A model generated the notes under the pieces. That model did no database searches and was not told where the DNA came from. It saw only the letters and a program-made list of their open reading frames with translations. Source: an uncultured Spirochaetaceae bacterium (GTDB lineage: Bacteria; Spirochaetota; Spirochaetia; Treponematales; Treponemataceae). From it: DNA of 43,451 nt. A program made the position numbers and the translations under genes. Shown here piece after piece: positions 25,301 through 33,857 of this stretch (position 1 is its first letter; each line of letters starts with the position of its first letter). The DNA lies in contig CADCCO010000009.1 of assembly GCA_902799965.1 (NCBI GenBank), positions 54,255 through 97,705 on the forward strand, read 5' to 3'.

Positions 25301-27522
25301 AATTATTTTTAAAGGCGGGCGCGAAGGATTTTTTTTCAAGGCATAAAAAAGCCCTCTGTCCCTTGGGCATCGCGGCGGCCTTATACTTGTCCCTGCGCTT
25401 TTCGCCGTATCCGGAATTCGACCGCTTGCGGAAGATGGAACGGAGCGTCCGCTTTTACGACAGAAGCGGAATTCTTTTGCAAGTGTCCTCGGCAGGCGAC
25501 GGATTGAGGCGGGAATGGGCCGACTGGGAGCGAATTCCCAGGGCCGTAAAAAAAGCCTTTCTAAAAGCCGAGGACCGCCGCTTTTATTTCCACTGGGGAA
25601 TCGACCCATTTTCGGCGATAAACGCGGCGGCCCAGAACGCCAGCGCAAAAAGAACCGTCCGGGGCGCGTCCACAATCACGATGCAATTGGCAAAGATGGC
25701 CTCGCCCGGCGCCCGCTCTTCAATCGGAGAAAAGCTAAAAGACGCATTCAACGCCTTTAGAATCGAGGCGAGGCTTTCAAAGAAAAAAATACTGGAACTT
25801 TACCTTAACTCAATTCCCTTTGGGCAAAACTGCGAGGGCGTCGCTTCCGCCGCGAGAACTTATTTTGGAAAGGAACTGGACGGCTTAAGCGCCGAAGAAA
25901 TCGCCTGCCTCGCGGTGATTCCAAGAAGGCCGGGCGGCTACAACCCAATCCAAAATCCAGAGGCTTGCGCGGCTCGGGCGGCGGAAGTTTTTGGCCTTTC
26001 CTACGACAGCTTGCTTTTGGCCGCAAAAAAAAGCGGAAGTTATTCCTACCCTTTTGAAATGCCCCATTACATAGAGCGGGTAAAAAAGCAAATGAAGGCG
26101 GCCGGAAAAAAAGCGTCGGAAGTTCGTCTTTCGACAAGCCTCGAAATTCAAAAGGAAGCCGAGCGCAACATAAAGGAAGCCGCCAAAATCGCAAAGGGCT
26201 CGCGCATTTCAAACGCCGCCCTGCTTTTGCTTGACAACAAGGACAATTCAGTCTTGGCCTGGGTTGGAAACGGCGACTGGTTTGACTTTTCCCACAGCGG
26301 GCAAATTGACGGCGCGCTTTTAAGGATGCAGCCGGGAAGCTCGATGAAGCCATTTTTGTACGGCCTCGCGCTGGACGCAAAAGGAAAGGACGGCCAGCCG
26401 CTTTTTAGCCCCGCGTCGGTTTTGCCGGACATTCCGCAGGAATTTGGCGGAGAGAAAATTTACATTCCGGAAAATTTCAACAACCGCTTCAACGGGCCTG
26501 TCCGCTTTAGGGTTGCGCTCGCATCCTCCCTCAACGTTCCGGCGGTTTTTCTTTTGAACGAGCTGGGCGTGGACGCGTACCTGAAAAAGCTGGACGAGCT
26601 GGGCTTTGAAAGCCTTAAAAACGGCGGACAAAAGGCGGGCCTGGGGCTCGCGCTTGGAGCCGGCGAAGTGAGCCTTTACGAACTAACCGCCGCCTTTACC
26701 GTTTGGACTCGCGACGGAAAGGACGCGGCGGGAAAGGAAATTTATTCCAGGGACGCGGCCCGCCTGATTTGCTCGATTCTTTCCGACAAGGATTCCAGGG
26801 CCCTGGGCTTTGGATACAGCCAAAAATTCCAAACTGAATACCCTTCGATTTTCAAGACGGGAACTTCAAACCAGTACCAAAACATAACCGCGCTCGCCTC
26901 CACAAAAAAACACACAATCGGCGTTTGGATGGGAAATTTTTCCGGCCAAACCGTGATGGGAAAAACCGGCAGCTCGCTTCCGGCTTGGACAGCCAAAAAG
27001 ACCTTGGACTTTTTGGAACTTAAGGACAAAACGCGCGAGCCGTTTCCGGAGCCGGAGAATTTTGTCAAGGCGAAAATCTGCCCTCTTTCCGGAGAGCTCG
27101 CGACGGAAAGCTGTCCTTCCTATGTCTTTGAATACGTTCAAAAGGGCCGGAAGACAAAGGCTTGCAGCTGGCACAAAAGCGACGGCGGACAAACGAAAAC
27201 AGTCTACCCGCCGGAATACCAGCGCTGGCTTATGGCCAACAATTATTCGGCGCGCTTGAACCATTCGTCCTCGCCGTTGAAAATCATAACGCCAAAAGAG
27301 GAATCGGTGTTTTTCCAAGTTCCGTCAAGCGCGCAAAGGCAGGCGATAATCGTGGAGGCCATTGGCGGAGAGGAAGACAGCGCGCGGGTTTATTACGACG
27401 GAAAATTTTTGTTTGAGATTGAAAGGCCCTTTGTCTTTAAAATTCCGCTTGAAAAGGGAAAAAAGTCCTGCAAAATCGTCTGCGGACAGGAAAGCGCGGA
27501 AGTCGGCTTTGAAGGAAGATAA
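25297..27522 (+). CDS. pbpC: Penicillin-binding protein 1C (bifunctional glycosyltransferase/transpeptidase)
   Basis: This class A PBP polymerises glycan strands and carries a penicillin-binding domain. A membrane anchor spans about residues 20-33. The glycosyltransferase-51 domain shows KAEDRRFYFHWGID with catalytic Glu92 and GASTITMQ (123-130). The transpeptidase has the Ser348-x2-Lys351 active site, Ser411-Leu-Asn413 and Lys520-Thr-Gly. The last 90 or so residues form a BiPBP_C-like domain (ITPKEESVFFQVP onward), characteristic of PBP1C. It overlaps the alpha-2-macroglobulin by four bases (ATGA), the conserved association in which the macroglobulin is thought to guard PBP1C-mediated repair. 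At 741 residues it is full length. Confidence 0.95.
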   Translation: MKLFLKAGAKDFFSRHKKALCPLGIAAALYLSLRFSPYPEFDRLRKMERSVRFYDRSGILLQVSSAGDGLRREWADWERIPRAVKKAFLKAEDRRFYFHWGIDPFSAINAAAQNASAKRTVRGASTITMQLAKMASPGARSSIGEKLKDAFNAFRIEARLSKKKILELYLNSIPFGQNCEGVASAARTYFGKELDGLSAEEIACLAVIPRRPGGYNPIQNPEACAARAAEVFGLSYDSLLLAAKKSGSYSYPFEMPHYIERVKKQMKAAGKKASEVRLSTSLEIQKEAERNIKEAAKIAKGSRISNAALLLLDNKDNSVLAWVGNGDWFDFSHSGQIDGALLRMQPGSSMKPFLYGLALDAKGKDGQPLFSPASVLPDIPQEFGGEKIYIPENFNNRFNGPVRFRVALASSLNVPAVFLLNELGVDAYLKKLDELGFESLKNGGQKAGLGLALGAGEVSLYELTAAFTVWTRDGKDAAGKEIYSRDAARLICSILSDKDSRALGFGYSQKFQTEYPSIFKTGTSNQYQNITALASTKKHTIGVWMGNFSGQTVMGKTGSSLPAWTAKKTLDFLELKDKTREPFPEPENFVKAKICPLSGELATESCPSYVFEYVQKGRKTKACSWHKSDGGQTKTVYPPEYQRWLMANNYSARLNHSSSPLKIITPKEESVFFQVPSSAQRQAIIVEAIGGEEDSARVYYDGKFLFEIERPFVFKIPLEKGKKSCKIVCGQESAEVGFEGR

Positions 27523-27565
27523 GGGCTTTTTCAAAAAAACTATAGCAAAAAGAAAAAAAATGGAG

Positions 27566-27571
27566 TATAAT
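27566..27571 (+). promoter_or_regulatory. Probable -10 box of manC
   Basis: TATAAT stands six bases before the manC ATG, the same distance seen at other starts in this window. The -35 region is poor (TAGCAA at 17 bases), and a GGAG 13 bases upstream of the ATG offers a weak alternative as a ribosome-binding site. Confidence 0.4.
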
Positions 27572-27577
27572 GAAAGA

Positions 27578-28648
27578 ATGAAAACAACAGCATTAATCAT
27601 GGCGGGCGGGCGCGGAGAGCGCTTTTGGCCCAAGAGCAGACAGAACCTTCCAAAGCAGTTTTTAAGCCTTACAAACGACAGCCGGACGATGATTCAGCTG
27701 ACCGTTGACCGCATAAAGCCCTTGGTCGCGATTCAAGACGTTTACGTGGCGACCAACAAAAAATACAAGGCTCTCGTCAAAGAGCAGCTTCCAGGAATTC
27801 CCGAAGAGAACATTCTCTGCGAGCCGGTTGGCCGGAACACCGCGCCCTGCATCGGGCTTGGAGCCGCCTGCGTCCAAAAGAAAGACGGCGACGCGCTGAT
27901 GATGGTTTTGGCAAGCGACAGCCTCATAAAGAACGACGGCCTTTTTGTGGAAACCTTGAAGAACGCCCTCGCGGTGGCCGAAAAAGGACAAAACCTTTGC
28001 ACGCTTGGAATAACGCCCAACTACCCGGAAACAGGCTACGGCTACATAAAGTTCGACTCGCAAAAAAAAGACGGAGAAGCCTTTAAAGTCGAGCGCTTTG
28101 TCGAAAAGCCCGACATCGAAAAGGCCAAGGAATATTTGGCCGACGGCTCCTATCTTTGGAACAGCGGAATGTTCATCTGGAAAGTCTCGACGATTCTTTC
28201 CTGCATAAAAGAATTTATGCCCGACCTGAGCGCGGGCCTTGAAAAAATTCAGGCGGCGGTTGGAAGCGCGAACTACGACAATGTTTTGGAAAGCGTGTTT
28301 CCTACGCTTCCATCGGAATCAATCGACTACGGCGTCATGGAAAAGGCCAAGGACATTTACACCCTGCCCGGCGACTTTGGCTGGGACGACGTGGGCTCTT
28401 GGCTTGCGGTGGGAAGAATCCGCGAGTCGGACGAAACAAATTCCACTGTTGAAGGAAACGTCGTGACGGTGAACTGTTCGGACAACGTCATCATCGGCGG
28501 AAAAAAATTGATCGCCGCGGTCGGCCTGAAGAATATGGTCGTGGTCGACGCTGACGACGCGCTTTTGCTTTGCCCCAAAGAGGCTTGCGGCGACATAAAG
28601 AAAGTTTTGGCCGCCCTGCGCGAAAAGGGCTTGGAACAATACTTGTAA
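27578..28648 (+). CDS. manC: Mannose-1-phosphate guanylyltransferase
   Basis: ManC makes GDP-mannose from mannose 1-phosphate and GTP. The nucleotide-binding start ALIMAGGRGERFWPKSR (residues 5-21), PVGRNTAPCIGLGA (83-96), the YLWNSGMFIW substrate region and FGWDDVGSW are all conserved. At 356 residues it is the one-domain type without a phosphomannose isomerase domain. I start at 27578; a much longer upstream frame overlaps pbpC and lacks similarity. The stop overlaps the next start by one base (TAATG). GDP-mannose feeds gmd/fcl at the left of the window and mannosyl transfer by the glycosyltransferases that follow. Confidence 0.95.
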   Translation: MKTTALIMAGGRGERFWPKSRQNLPKQFLSLTNDSRTMIQLTVDRIKPLVAIQDVYVATNKKYKALVKEQLPGIPEENILCEPVGRNTAPCIGLGAACVQKKDGDALMMVLASDSLIKNDGLFVETLKNALAVAEKGQNLCTLGITPNYPETGYGYIKFDSQKKDGEAFKVERFVEKPDIEKAKEYLADGSYLWNSGMFIWKVSTILSCIKEFMPDLSAGLEKIQAAVGSANYDNVLESVFPTLPSESIDYGVMEKAKDIYTLPGDFGWDDVGSWLAVGRIRESDETNSTVEGNVVTVNCSDNVIIGGKKLIAAVGLKNMVVVDADDALLLCPKEACGDIKKVLAALREKGLEQYL

Positions 28649-29739
28649 TGAAAATCGCGGTTGACCTCCGCATGAGCGGAAAAAGCGGAATCGGCGCCTT
28701 TTTGGACAACATGCTTCCGACGCTAAAAGCCGGCGCGGAAGTGGTTGAAATAAAGCCCGCCATAAAGCCCTTTTCGCTCAAGGAAATGTTTTTCTTTCCG
28801 CGCGAAGAAATAAAAAAAATCAACGCTTGCGACGCTTACTTTTCGCCTTACTGCAACGTTCCCGGCCGCCTTTTTGGGCGGGGAATAAAAGTCCCGACAT
28901 TCACGACGATTCACGACGTGATATTTTTGGACTTGCCGCTGGCCGGAAGGCTTGGAACGGCGGCGCGCAAAGTCATTTACCAAAGGGCAATCAACAAGTC
29001 GCGGGCGGTTTTTACCGTAAGCGAATTTTCCAAAAGCCGCATTTTGGCGCGCCTTAAATGCAAAAAGCCGATTTACGTCGTCCACAACGGCGTTCCCCTT
29101 TACAACGAAGAGGCGGCCGGGACTGGCCAAAAAGTCCAGAAGACGCAAACGATTATTTTTGTGGGAAACATCAAGGCGCACAAGGGGCTTAAGACGCTGG
29201 TTCCAGCCTTTGTCAAAGCGCGGAAAATTTTGGCGGAACAAGGCGCTGCGGACGAAAATCGGACGCAAGCCCAAGAAGCGCCGCGCCTGGCGGACGGGCT
29301 TCCCAAGCTGCTAATCGTAGGCTCAAAAGAAAATTTCCGCACAAGCGACACGGAGCTGGACGCGCTTATGAAAGACGCGCAAAAAAACGGCGTGGAGTTC
29401 ACGGGCTTTGTTCCCGACGAAACGCTAAAGACGCTGATCGCGCAGGCGCGGCTCTTGGTTCAGCCTTCATTGTACGAGGGCTTTGGAATTCCGCCCCTGC
29501 AGGCGCTTTATTCCGGCACGCGCGCGGTCATTTCGGACATTCCGGTCTTTAAGGAAATTTACGCGCGGCTTCCTGTGACCTTTTTCAGGGCGGGCGACGC
29601 GGACGACTTGGCGGCGAAAATCGTTCTTGCCTATGCCGAAAAACGCGCCCTTCCCCCCGTTGAGCGAATCTATTCCTACAAAAAGAGCGCCCAAGCGCTA
29701 TTGAAAATAATGGAAGATTCAATTAAAATGAAAAAATGA
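28648..29739 (+). CDS. Glycosyltransferase family 4
   Basis: This is a retaining GT-B glycosyltransferase, 363 residues. The N-terminal half includes DLRMSGKSGIG, a short form of the usual Gly-rich acceptor loop; IHDVIFLDLP and FTVSEFSKSRI are typical of mannosyltransferase-like members. The donor-binding half has FVGNIKAHKGLKTLV (about residues 171-185), FTGFVPDETL, and the E-x7-E motif in PSLYEGFGIPPLQAL. A 20-residue insertion rich in Ala/Gln (about 200-220) lies inside the C-terminal domain. Overlap with manC and hddA shows operon membership. Sugar specificity is unknown, with GDP-mannose or GDP-heptose as the obvious candidates from neighbours. Confidence 0.88.
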   Translation: MKIAVDLRMSGKSGIGAFLDNMLPTLKAGAEVVEIKPAIKPFSLKEMFFFPREEIKKINACDAYFSPYCNVPGRLFGRGIKVPTFTTIHDVIFLDLPLAGRLGTAARKVIYQRAINKSRAVFTVSEFSKSRILARLKCKKPIYVVHNGVPLYNEEAAGTGQKVQKTQTIIFVGNIKAHKGLKTLVPAFVKARKILAEQGAADENRTQAQEAPRLADGLPKLLIVGSKENFRTSDTELDALMKDAQKNGVEFTGFVPDETLKTLIAQARLLVQPSLYEGFGIPPLQALYSGTRAVISDIPVFKEIYARLPVTFFRAGDADDLAAKIVLAYAEKRALPPVERIYSYKKSAQALLKIMEDSIKMKK

Positions 29740-30740
29740 TTATCACAAAAACACCCTTCCGCATGAGCTTTTTTGGCGGCGGAACGGACATGAAAGAATT
29801 CTTCAACGAATACGGCGGAGCGGTTCTTTCGACGACTTTCGACAAGTACTGCTACGTGACAGTCAGGCATTTGCCTCCTTTTTTTGACTATAAGACAGAA
29901 CTTTCCTATTCAAAAATCGAGCGCGTCGCTGAAACAGCGCAAATAGTTCACCCCGCCGTCCGCGAGGCGATGAAGATGACGCAAACCCGCGACATCCGCT
30001 TGACTTACGAGGCCGACCTTCCGGCCAGAAGCGGCTTGGGAACTTCTTCTTCTTTTGCGGTGGGAATGTTGAACGCCTTCTACTGCCTTAAAGGAAAGTA
30101 CGCCGACAAGCGGACTTTGGCCGACCAAGCGATTCATTTGGAGCGCGACTTGTGCGACGAAGCGGGCGGCTGGCAAGACCAGATTGCCGCTAGCTTTGGC
30201 GGCTTGAACAGAATAAATTTCAAGGACAACGATTACAGCGTCGTTCCGATTATCATTTCGCCGGAGCGCAAGCGGCTTTTGAACGAAAGCCTTTTGATGT
30301 TCTTCACAGGATTCACCCGCTTTTCTTCGGACGTGCAAAAGGCGAACCAATCCACGCCCGAAACTAGAACGGCCAAAATCGAGCGCTTGAAAAAAATGCT
30401 CGGCTTGGTTGACGACGCGCAAAAAGTCTTGCAAGACAAAGATTCCGACCTTGACGATTTTGGCCGCCTCTTGGACACAACCTGGCGCCTAAAGCGGCAA
30501 ACAGGAAGCGCGGTTTCCACAAGCGGAATCGACTCGCTTTACGAAAAGGGAATCAAGGCCGGCGCCTTGGGCGGAAAGCTTTTGGGCGCGGGCGGCGGCG
30601 GATTTTTGGTTTTCTACGTTCAAAAAGAAAAGCAAGAGGCTGTCAGAAAGGCGATGGACGGCTTGCTTGAAATTCCGTTCAAATTTGAAAACGAAGGAAC
30701 GAAAGTCATTTACTTCAACGCTGAAGACGAGCGCCAATGA
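29736..30740 (+). CDS. hddA: D-glycero-alpha-D-manno-heptose-7-phosphate kinase
   Basis: This GHMP-family kinase phosphorylates heptose 7-phosphate at O-1 in the alpha configuration. The N-terminal TPFRMSFFGGGTD (residues 5-17), the ATP-binding motif ARSGLGTSSSFAVG (about 97-110) and GKLLGAGGGGFLVFY near the C-terminus match HddA. At 334 residues the size is right. It overlaps the preceding glycosyltransferase by four bases and precedes gmhA and the hddC-gmhB fusion, which completes the pathway and supports HddA over other sugar kinases such as fucokinase. Confidence 0.9.
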   Translation: MIITKTPFRMSFFGGGTDMKEFFNEYGGAVLSTTFDKYCYVTVRHLPPFFDYKTELSYSKIERVAETAQIVHPAVREAMKMTQTRDIRLTYEADLPARSGLGTSSSFAVGMLNAFYCLKGKYADKRTLADQAIHLERDLCDEAGGWQDQIAASFGGLNRINFKDNDYSVVPIIISPERKRLLNESLLMFFTGFTRFSSDVQKANQSTPETRTAKIERLKKMLGLVDDAQKVLQDKDSDLDDFGRLLDTTWRLKRQTGSAVSTSGIDSLYEKGIKAGALGGKLLGAGGGGFLVFYVQKEKQEAVRKAMDGLLEIPFKFENEGTKVIYFNAEDERQ

Positions 30741-30753
30741 CAAGGAGAAAAGC

Positions 30754-31386
30754 ATGGACTACATTAAGGAATTAATCGAGCGTTACCCCGCCCTTTCGGT
30801 TTGCGAAAAGGACATTCGCGCCGCGGCGGACGCAATCATCGGCTCATACAAGGCGGGCGGAAAGTTAATCGTCGCGGGAAACGGCGGAAGCGCCGCAGAC
30901 AGCGACCACATCACCGGAGAATTGCTAAAGTCATTCGTAAAGAAAAGAAAGCCGGAGCAAAAATTTTTGGAGGCGCTTTCCGCAATCGACGCGGAGACGG
31001 GAGCGTATCTTGGCGACAAGCTGCAAGGCTCCCTGCCCGCCGTCGCGCTTACAAACAACAGCGCCCTTATGACGGCGAGCTTGAACGACGTTGACGGAAA
31101 CGTTTTGTTCGCGCAGCAAGTTATGGGCCTTGGAAAAAAAGAGGACGTCTTTTTGGGAATCAGCACAAGCGGAAATTCCAAGGACGTTATTTACGCGCTC
31201 GCCGTCGCTAAGGCGCTTGGCGTAAAGACCGTCGCGCTTACAGGAAAGACGGGCGGAAAGTGCAAGGCGCTAGCCGACATTTCAATCGTGGTTCCGCAAA
31301 ACGAAACATTTAAAATCCAAGAATTGCATTTGCCCGTCTACCACGCCTTGTGCTTGACGGTTGAAGAATATTTTTGGAAAGAGTAA
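30754..31386 (+). CDS. gmhA: Sedoheptulose-7-phosphate isomerase
   Basis: GmhA converts sedoheptulose 7-phosphate into D-glycero-D-manno-heptose 7-phosphate, the first step to activated heptose. It is a SIS-domain protein of 210 residues, with the phosphate-binding AGNGGSAADSDHITGEL (about residues 44-60), ISTSGNSKDVI, and the C-terminal ELHLPVYHALCLTVE helix with its catalytic His. I start at 30754, which has AAGGAG eight bases upstream; in-frame sequence farther upstream overlaps hddA and is not similar. It sits between hddA and the fused hddC-gmhB. Confidence 0.93.
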   Translation: MDYIKELIERYPALSVCEKDIRAAADAIIGSYKAGGKLIVAGNGGSAADSDHITGELLKSFVKKRKPEQKFLEALSAIDAETGAYLGDKLQGSLPAVALTNNSALMTASLNDVDGNVLFAQQVMGLGKKEDVFLGISTSGNSKDVIYALAVAKALGVKTVALTGKTGGKCKALADISIVVPQNETFKIQELHLPVYHALCLTVEEYFWKE

Positions 31387-31408
31387 AGGCGCGGACGGAG
31401 ACTTATCG

Positions 31409-32728
31409 ATGAAAGCGGTGATTTTAGCGGGCGGAAAGGGAACAAGAATCGCGAGCGTAAGGAGCGACATTCCAAAGCCGATGATTCCCGTTTTGGGAAA
31501 GCCGATTTTGGAATGGCAAATCGAATGCCTTAAAAAGAGCGGAATAACTGACATTTTGATAGGAATCGGCCACCTTGGCCACTTTATCCGCGAATATTTT
31601 GGCGACGGAAAAAAGTTCGGCGTTGACATTTCCTACTACGAAGAAAAAGAGCCTCTTGGAACGGCCGGCGCGCTTTTTAAGATGAAAGGCTTGGACGAAG
31701 ACTTTTTGCTTTTGTGCGGCGACACGATTTTTGACATAGACTTTTCGCGCTTCATAAAATTCCACCAAGGAAAAAAGGCGCTCGCAAGCCTTATGTCGCA
31801 CCCCAACAACCACCCTTACGACTCTTCGCTTTTGGTCACTGAAATTCAGTATCCAAAAGAAGGGAGCGGCGGCCTTCCGCTTGACACACATAGAGTTTGC
31901 GCCTGGCTTGCAAAGGAAGACGAGCGCATTTGGTACAAAAACCGAGTCAACGCGGGAATCCAAATCATAAGCCCGGAACTTTTGGAACTTACAAAAAAAA
32001 CGCTCGTTCCCCGCCACCCCGAAAACCCCGACAAAATAGACCTTGACCGCGACGTGTTGAAGCCCGCCGTCAAAACAGGCCGCATTTACGCCTACGACAC
32101 GACCGAATACATAAAGGACATGGGAACGCCCGACCGCTTGGAGCAAGTGGAGCGCGATCTAAAGACTGGACTAGTCAACGCTAAAAACCTCTCTAACAAG
32201 CAACGCGCCCTTTTCCTAGACCGCGACGGAACGATTAATAAAGAAGTCAACTTTTTGACAAACATAGACGACTTGGAGCTTTTGCCGGGCGCGGCGGACG
32301 CGGTAAAGGCGGCCAACCAAAAAGGCTTTCTTGCAATCGTAATCACAAACCAGCCGGTAATCGCGCGCGGCGAGGTCACTCTCCCGCAATTGAACGAAAT
32401 ACACGCAAAGCTAGAAACTCTTTTGGGCCGCGAGGGCGCGTACATCGACGGCCTTTACTTTTGCCCCCACCACCCCGACAAGGGCTTTGCGGGCGAGCGG
32501 CCTGAATACAAGACCGACTGCGACTGCAGAAAGCCCAAGGCCGGAATGATTTTGCAGGCGGCGCGCGACTTTAACATTGACCTTTCGGCCTCCTATATGA
32601 TTGGCGACCGCGACAAGGACGTTGAGTGCGGGGCCTCCGCCGGATTGAAGAAAAGCCTTCTTTGCGAGCGGAACGGAAACCTGCTTTTAGCCCTGAAAAA
32701 ACTTCCTGAATTTGGAGAAGAAAAATGA
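31409..32728 (+). CDS. hddC: Fusion: heptose-1-phosphate guanylyltransferase (HddC) and heptose-1,7-bisphosphate phosphatase (GmhB)
   Basis: Residues 1-245 form a nucleotidyltransferase (MKAVILAGGKGTR, IPKPMIPVLGKPILEWQI, LLCGDTIFDID) like HddC, which makes GDP-heptose. Residues 264-439 form a HAD phosphatase with the nucleophile and acid in LDRDGTINKE (Asp271 and Asp273), VITNQPVIARG, and the zinc-binding CPHHPD...CDCRKPKAG pattern of GmhB. The two domains carry out the last two steps of the GDP-D-glycero-alpha-D-manno-heptose route (phosphatase first, then guanylylation), so fusion could channel heptose 1-phosphate. A GGAG ribosome-binding site precedes the ATG at 31409. The stop overlaps the next start by four bases. 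Confidence 0.9.
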   Translation: MKAVILAGGKGTRIASVRSDIPKPMIPVLGKPILEWQIECLKKSGITDILIGIGHLGHFIREYFGDGKKFGVDISYYEEKEPLGTAGALFKMKGLDEDFLLLCGDTIFDIDFSRFIKFHQGKKALASLMSHPNNHPYDSSLLVTEIQYPKEGSGGLPLDTHRVCAWLAKEDERIWYKNRVNAGIQIISPELLELTKKTLVPRHPENPDKIDLDRDVLKPAVKTGRIYAYDTTEYIKDMGTPDRLEQVERDLKTGLVNAKNLSNKQRALFLDRDGTINKEVNFLTNIDDLELLPGAADAVKAANQKGFLAIVITNQPVIARGEVTLPQLNEIHAKLETLLGREGAYIDGLYFCPHHPDKGFAGERPEYKTDCDCRKPKAGMILQAARDFNIDLSASYMIGDRDKDVECGASAGLKKSLLCERNGNLLLALKKLPEFGEEK

Positions 32729-33843
32729 AAGTCGCTTTGGTTCACGACTGGCTTGTAAATTACGGCGGCGCGGAAACTGTTTGCGAATTGATTTTGCAAG
32801 CCTACCCCGACGCGGACATTTACACGCTTGTTTACGACAAAAAAAAGATGAAGGGACATTTTGAAAATAACAAAATCGTCGCAAGCCGCATTCAAAAAAT
32901 CCCCTTCGCGACAAGAATTTACAGAAAGCTGCTTTCGTTCATGCCGGCCGCTTTTGAAGCCTTTGACCTTACCGGCTACGACTTGGTCATTTGCTCGTCG
33001 TCCTCTTGCGCCAAGGGTGTGATCACCTCTCCGACGACGGCGCACGTCGCGTACGTCCACACGCCTATGAGATACGCCTGGGACTTGTTCTTTGACTATA
33101 AAAAAAGGAGCGGCGCGCTCACACGCTTTTTTATGGACCGCTGGATGCCAAAAATCCGCTTGTGGGACTACATAAGCGCCCAAAGAATCGACACGCTGAT
33201 AGCGAATTCAAAATACATCGCGCGCCGCATAAAAAAATTCTGGAACCGCGACGCTTTGGTGATTTGCCCGCCGGTAAACGAAGAGCGTTTTTTTCCCAGC
33301 GAAAAAGAAGTTCAAAAAGAAGACTATTATGTTTTCTTTTCGCGCCTGGTTCCGTACAAGCGCGCCGACATCGCGATTGACGCTTGCGCGGCGCTTGGAA
33401 AAAAGCTTGTGGTCATCGGCGGCGGCCCCTGCGAAAAGGAAATGAAGGCGCGCGCCGCAGGAAACAAGAACATAATTTTTGCCGGCCGCGCGGCGGACGA
33501 AACAATCCGAGAACATTTTTACAAGGCCAAGGCGCTGCTTTTTTGCGCGGAAGAGGATTTTGGAATCGCGCCGCTTGAAGCGCAAATTTGCGGGCTTCCC
33601 GTAATCGCCTACGGAAAAGGCGGCGCGACCGAAACGGTTGTGGCGAACAAAACAGGCGTGTTCTTCAACGAACAAAGCGCCGCCTCTTGCGCCGAGGCAA
33701 TCAAGGCCTTTGAAGGCCTTGACGCGGCCAAAACGTTTGACTCAAAGAAAATCGTCGCCCACGCCAAAACTTTTAGCCGCGAGCGCTTTGTAAAAGACTT
33801 CAAGGCCGCTTGCGAAAAAACGCTGGCCGCCATTCGCGGCTAG
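32725..33843 (+). CDS. Glycosyltransferase family 4 (WbaZ/mannosyltransferase-like)
   Basis: A 372-residue GT-B enzyme. The opening KVALVHDWLVNYGGAETV is typical of WbaZ-like O-antigen mannosyltransferases; VAYVHTPMRYAWDL (about residues 109-122), FFSRLVPYKRADIAI (about 210) and the E-x7-E segment AEEDFGIAPLEAQICG (about 275-290) complete the family pattern. It overlaps the HddC-GmhB fusion by four bases, so it may well transfer the heptose or mannose made by the same operon. It ends the plus-strand block and converges on the next glycosyltransferase with only 14 bases between, where I see no terminator. Confidence 0.9.
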   Translation: MKVALVHDWLVNYGGAETVCELILQAYPDADIYTLVYDKKKMKGHFENNKIVASRIQKIPFATRIYRKLLSFMPAAFEAFDLTGYDLVICSSSSCAKGVITSPTTAHVAYVHTPMRYAWDLFFDYKKRSGALTRFFMDRWMPKIRLWDYISAQRIDTLIANSKYIARRIKKFWNRDALVICPPVNEERFFPSEKEVQKEDYYVFFSRLVPYKRADIAIDACAALGKKLVVIGGGPCEKEMKARAAGNKNIIFAGRAADETIREHFYKAKALLFCAEEDFGIAPLEAQICGLPVIAYGKGGATETVVANKTGVFFNEQSAASCAEAIKAFEGLDAAKTFDSKKIVAHAKTFSRERFVKDFKAACEKTLAAIRG

Positions 33844-33857
33844 CCGCCCCGCTATTT

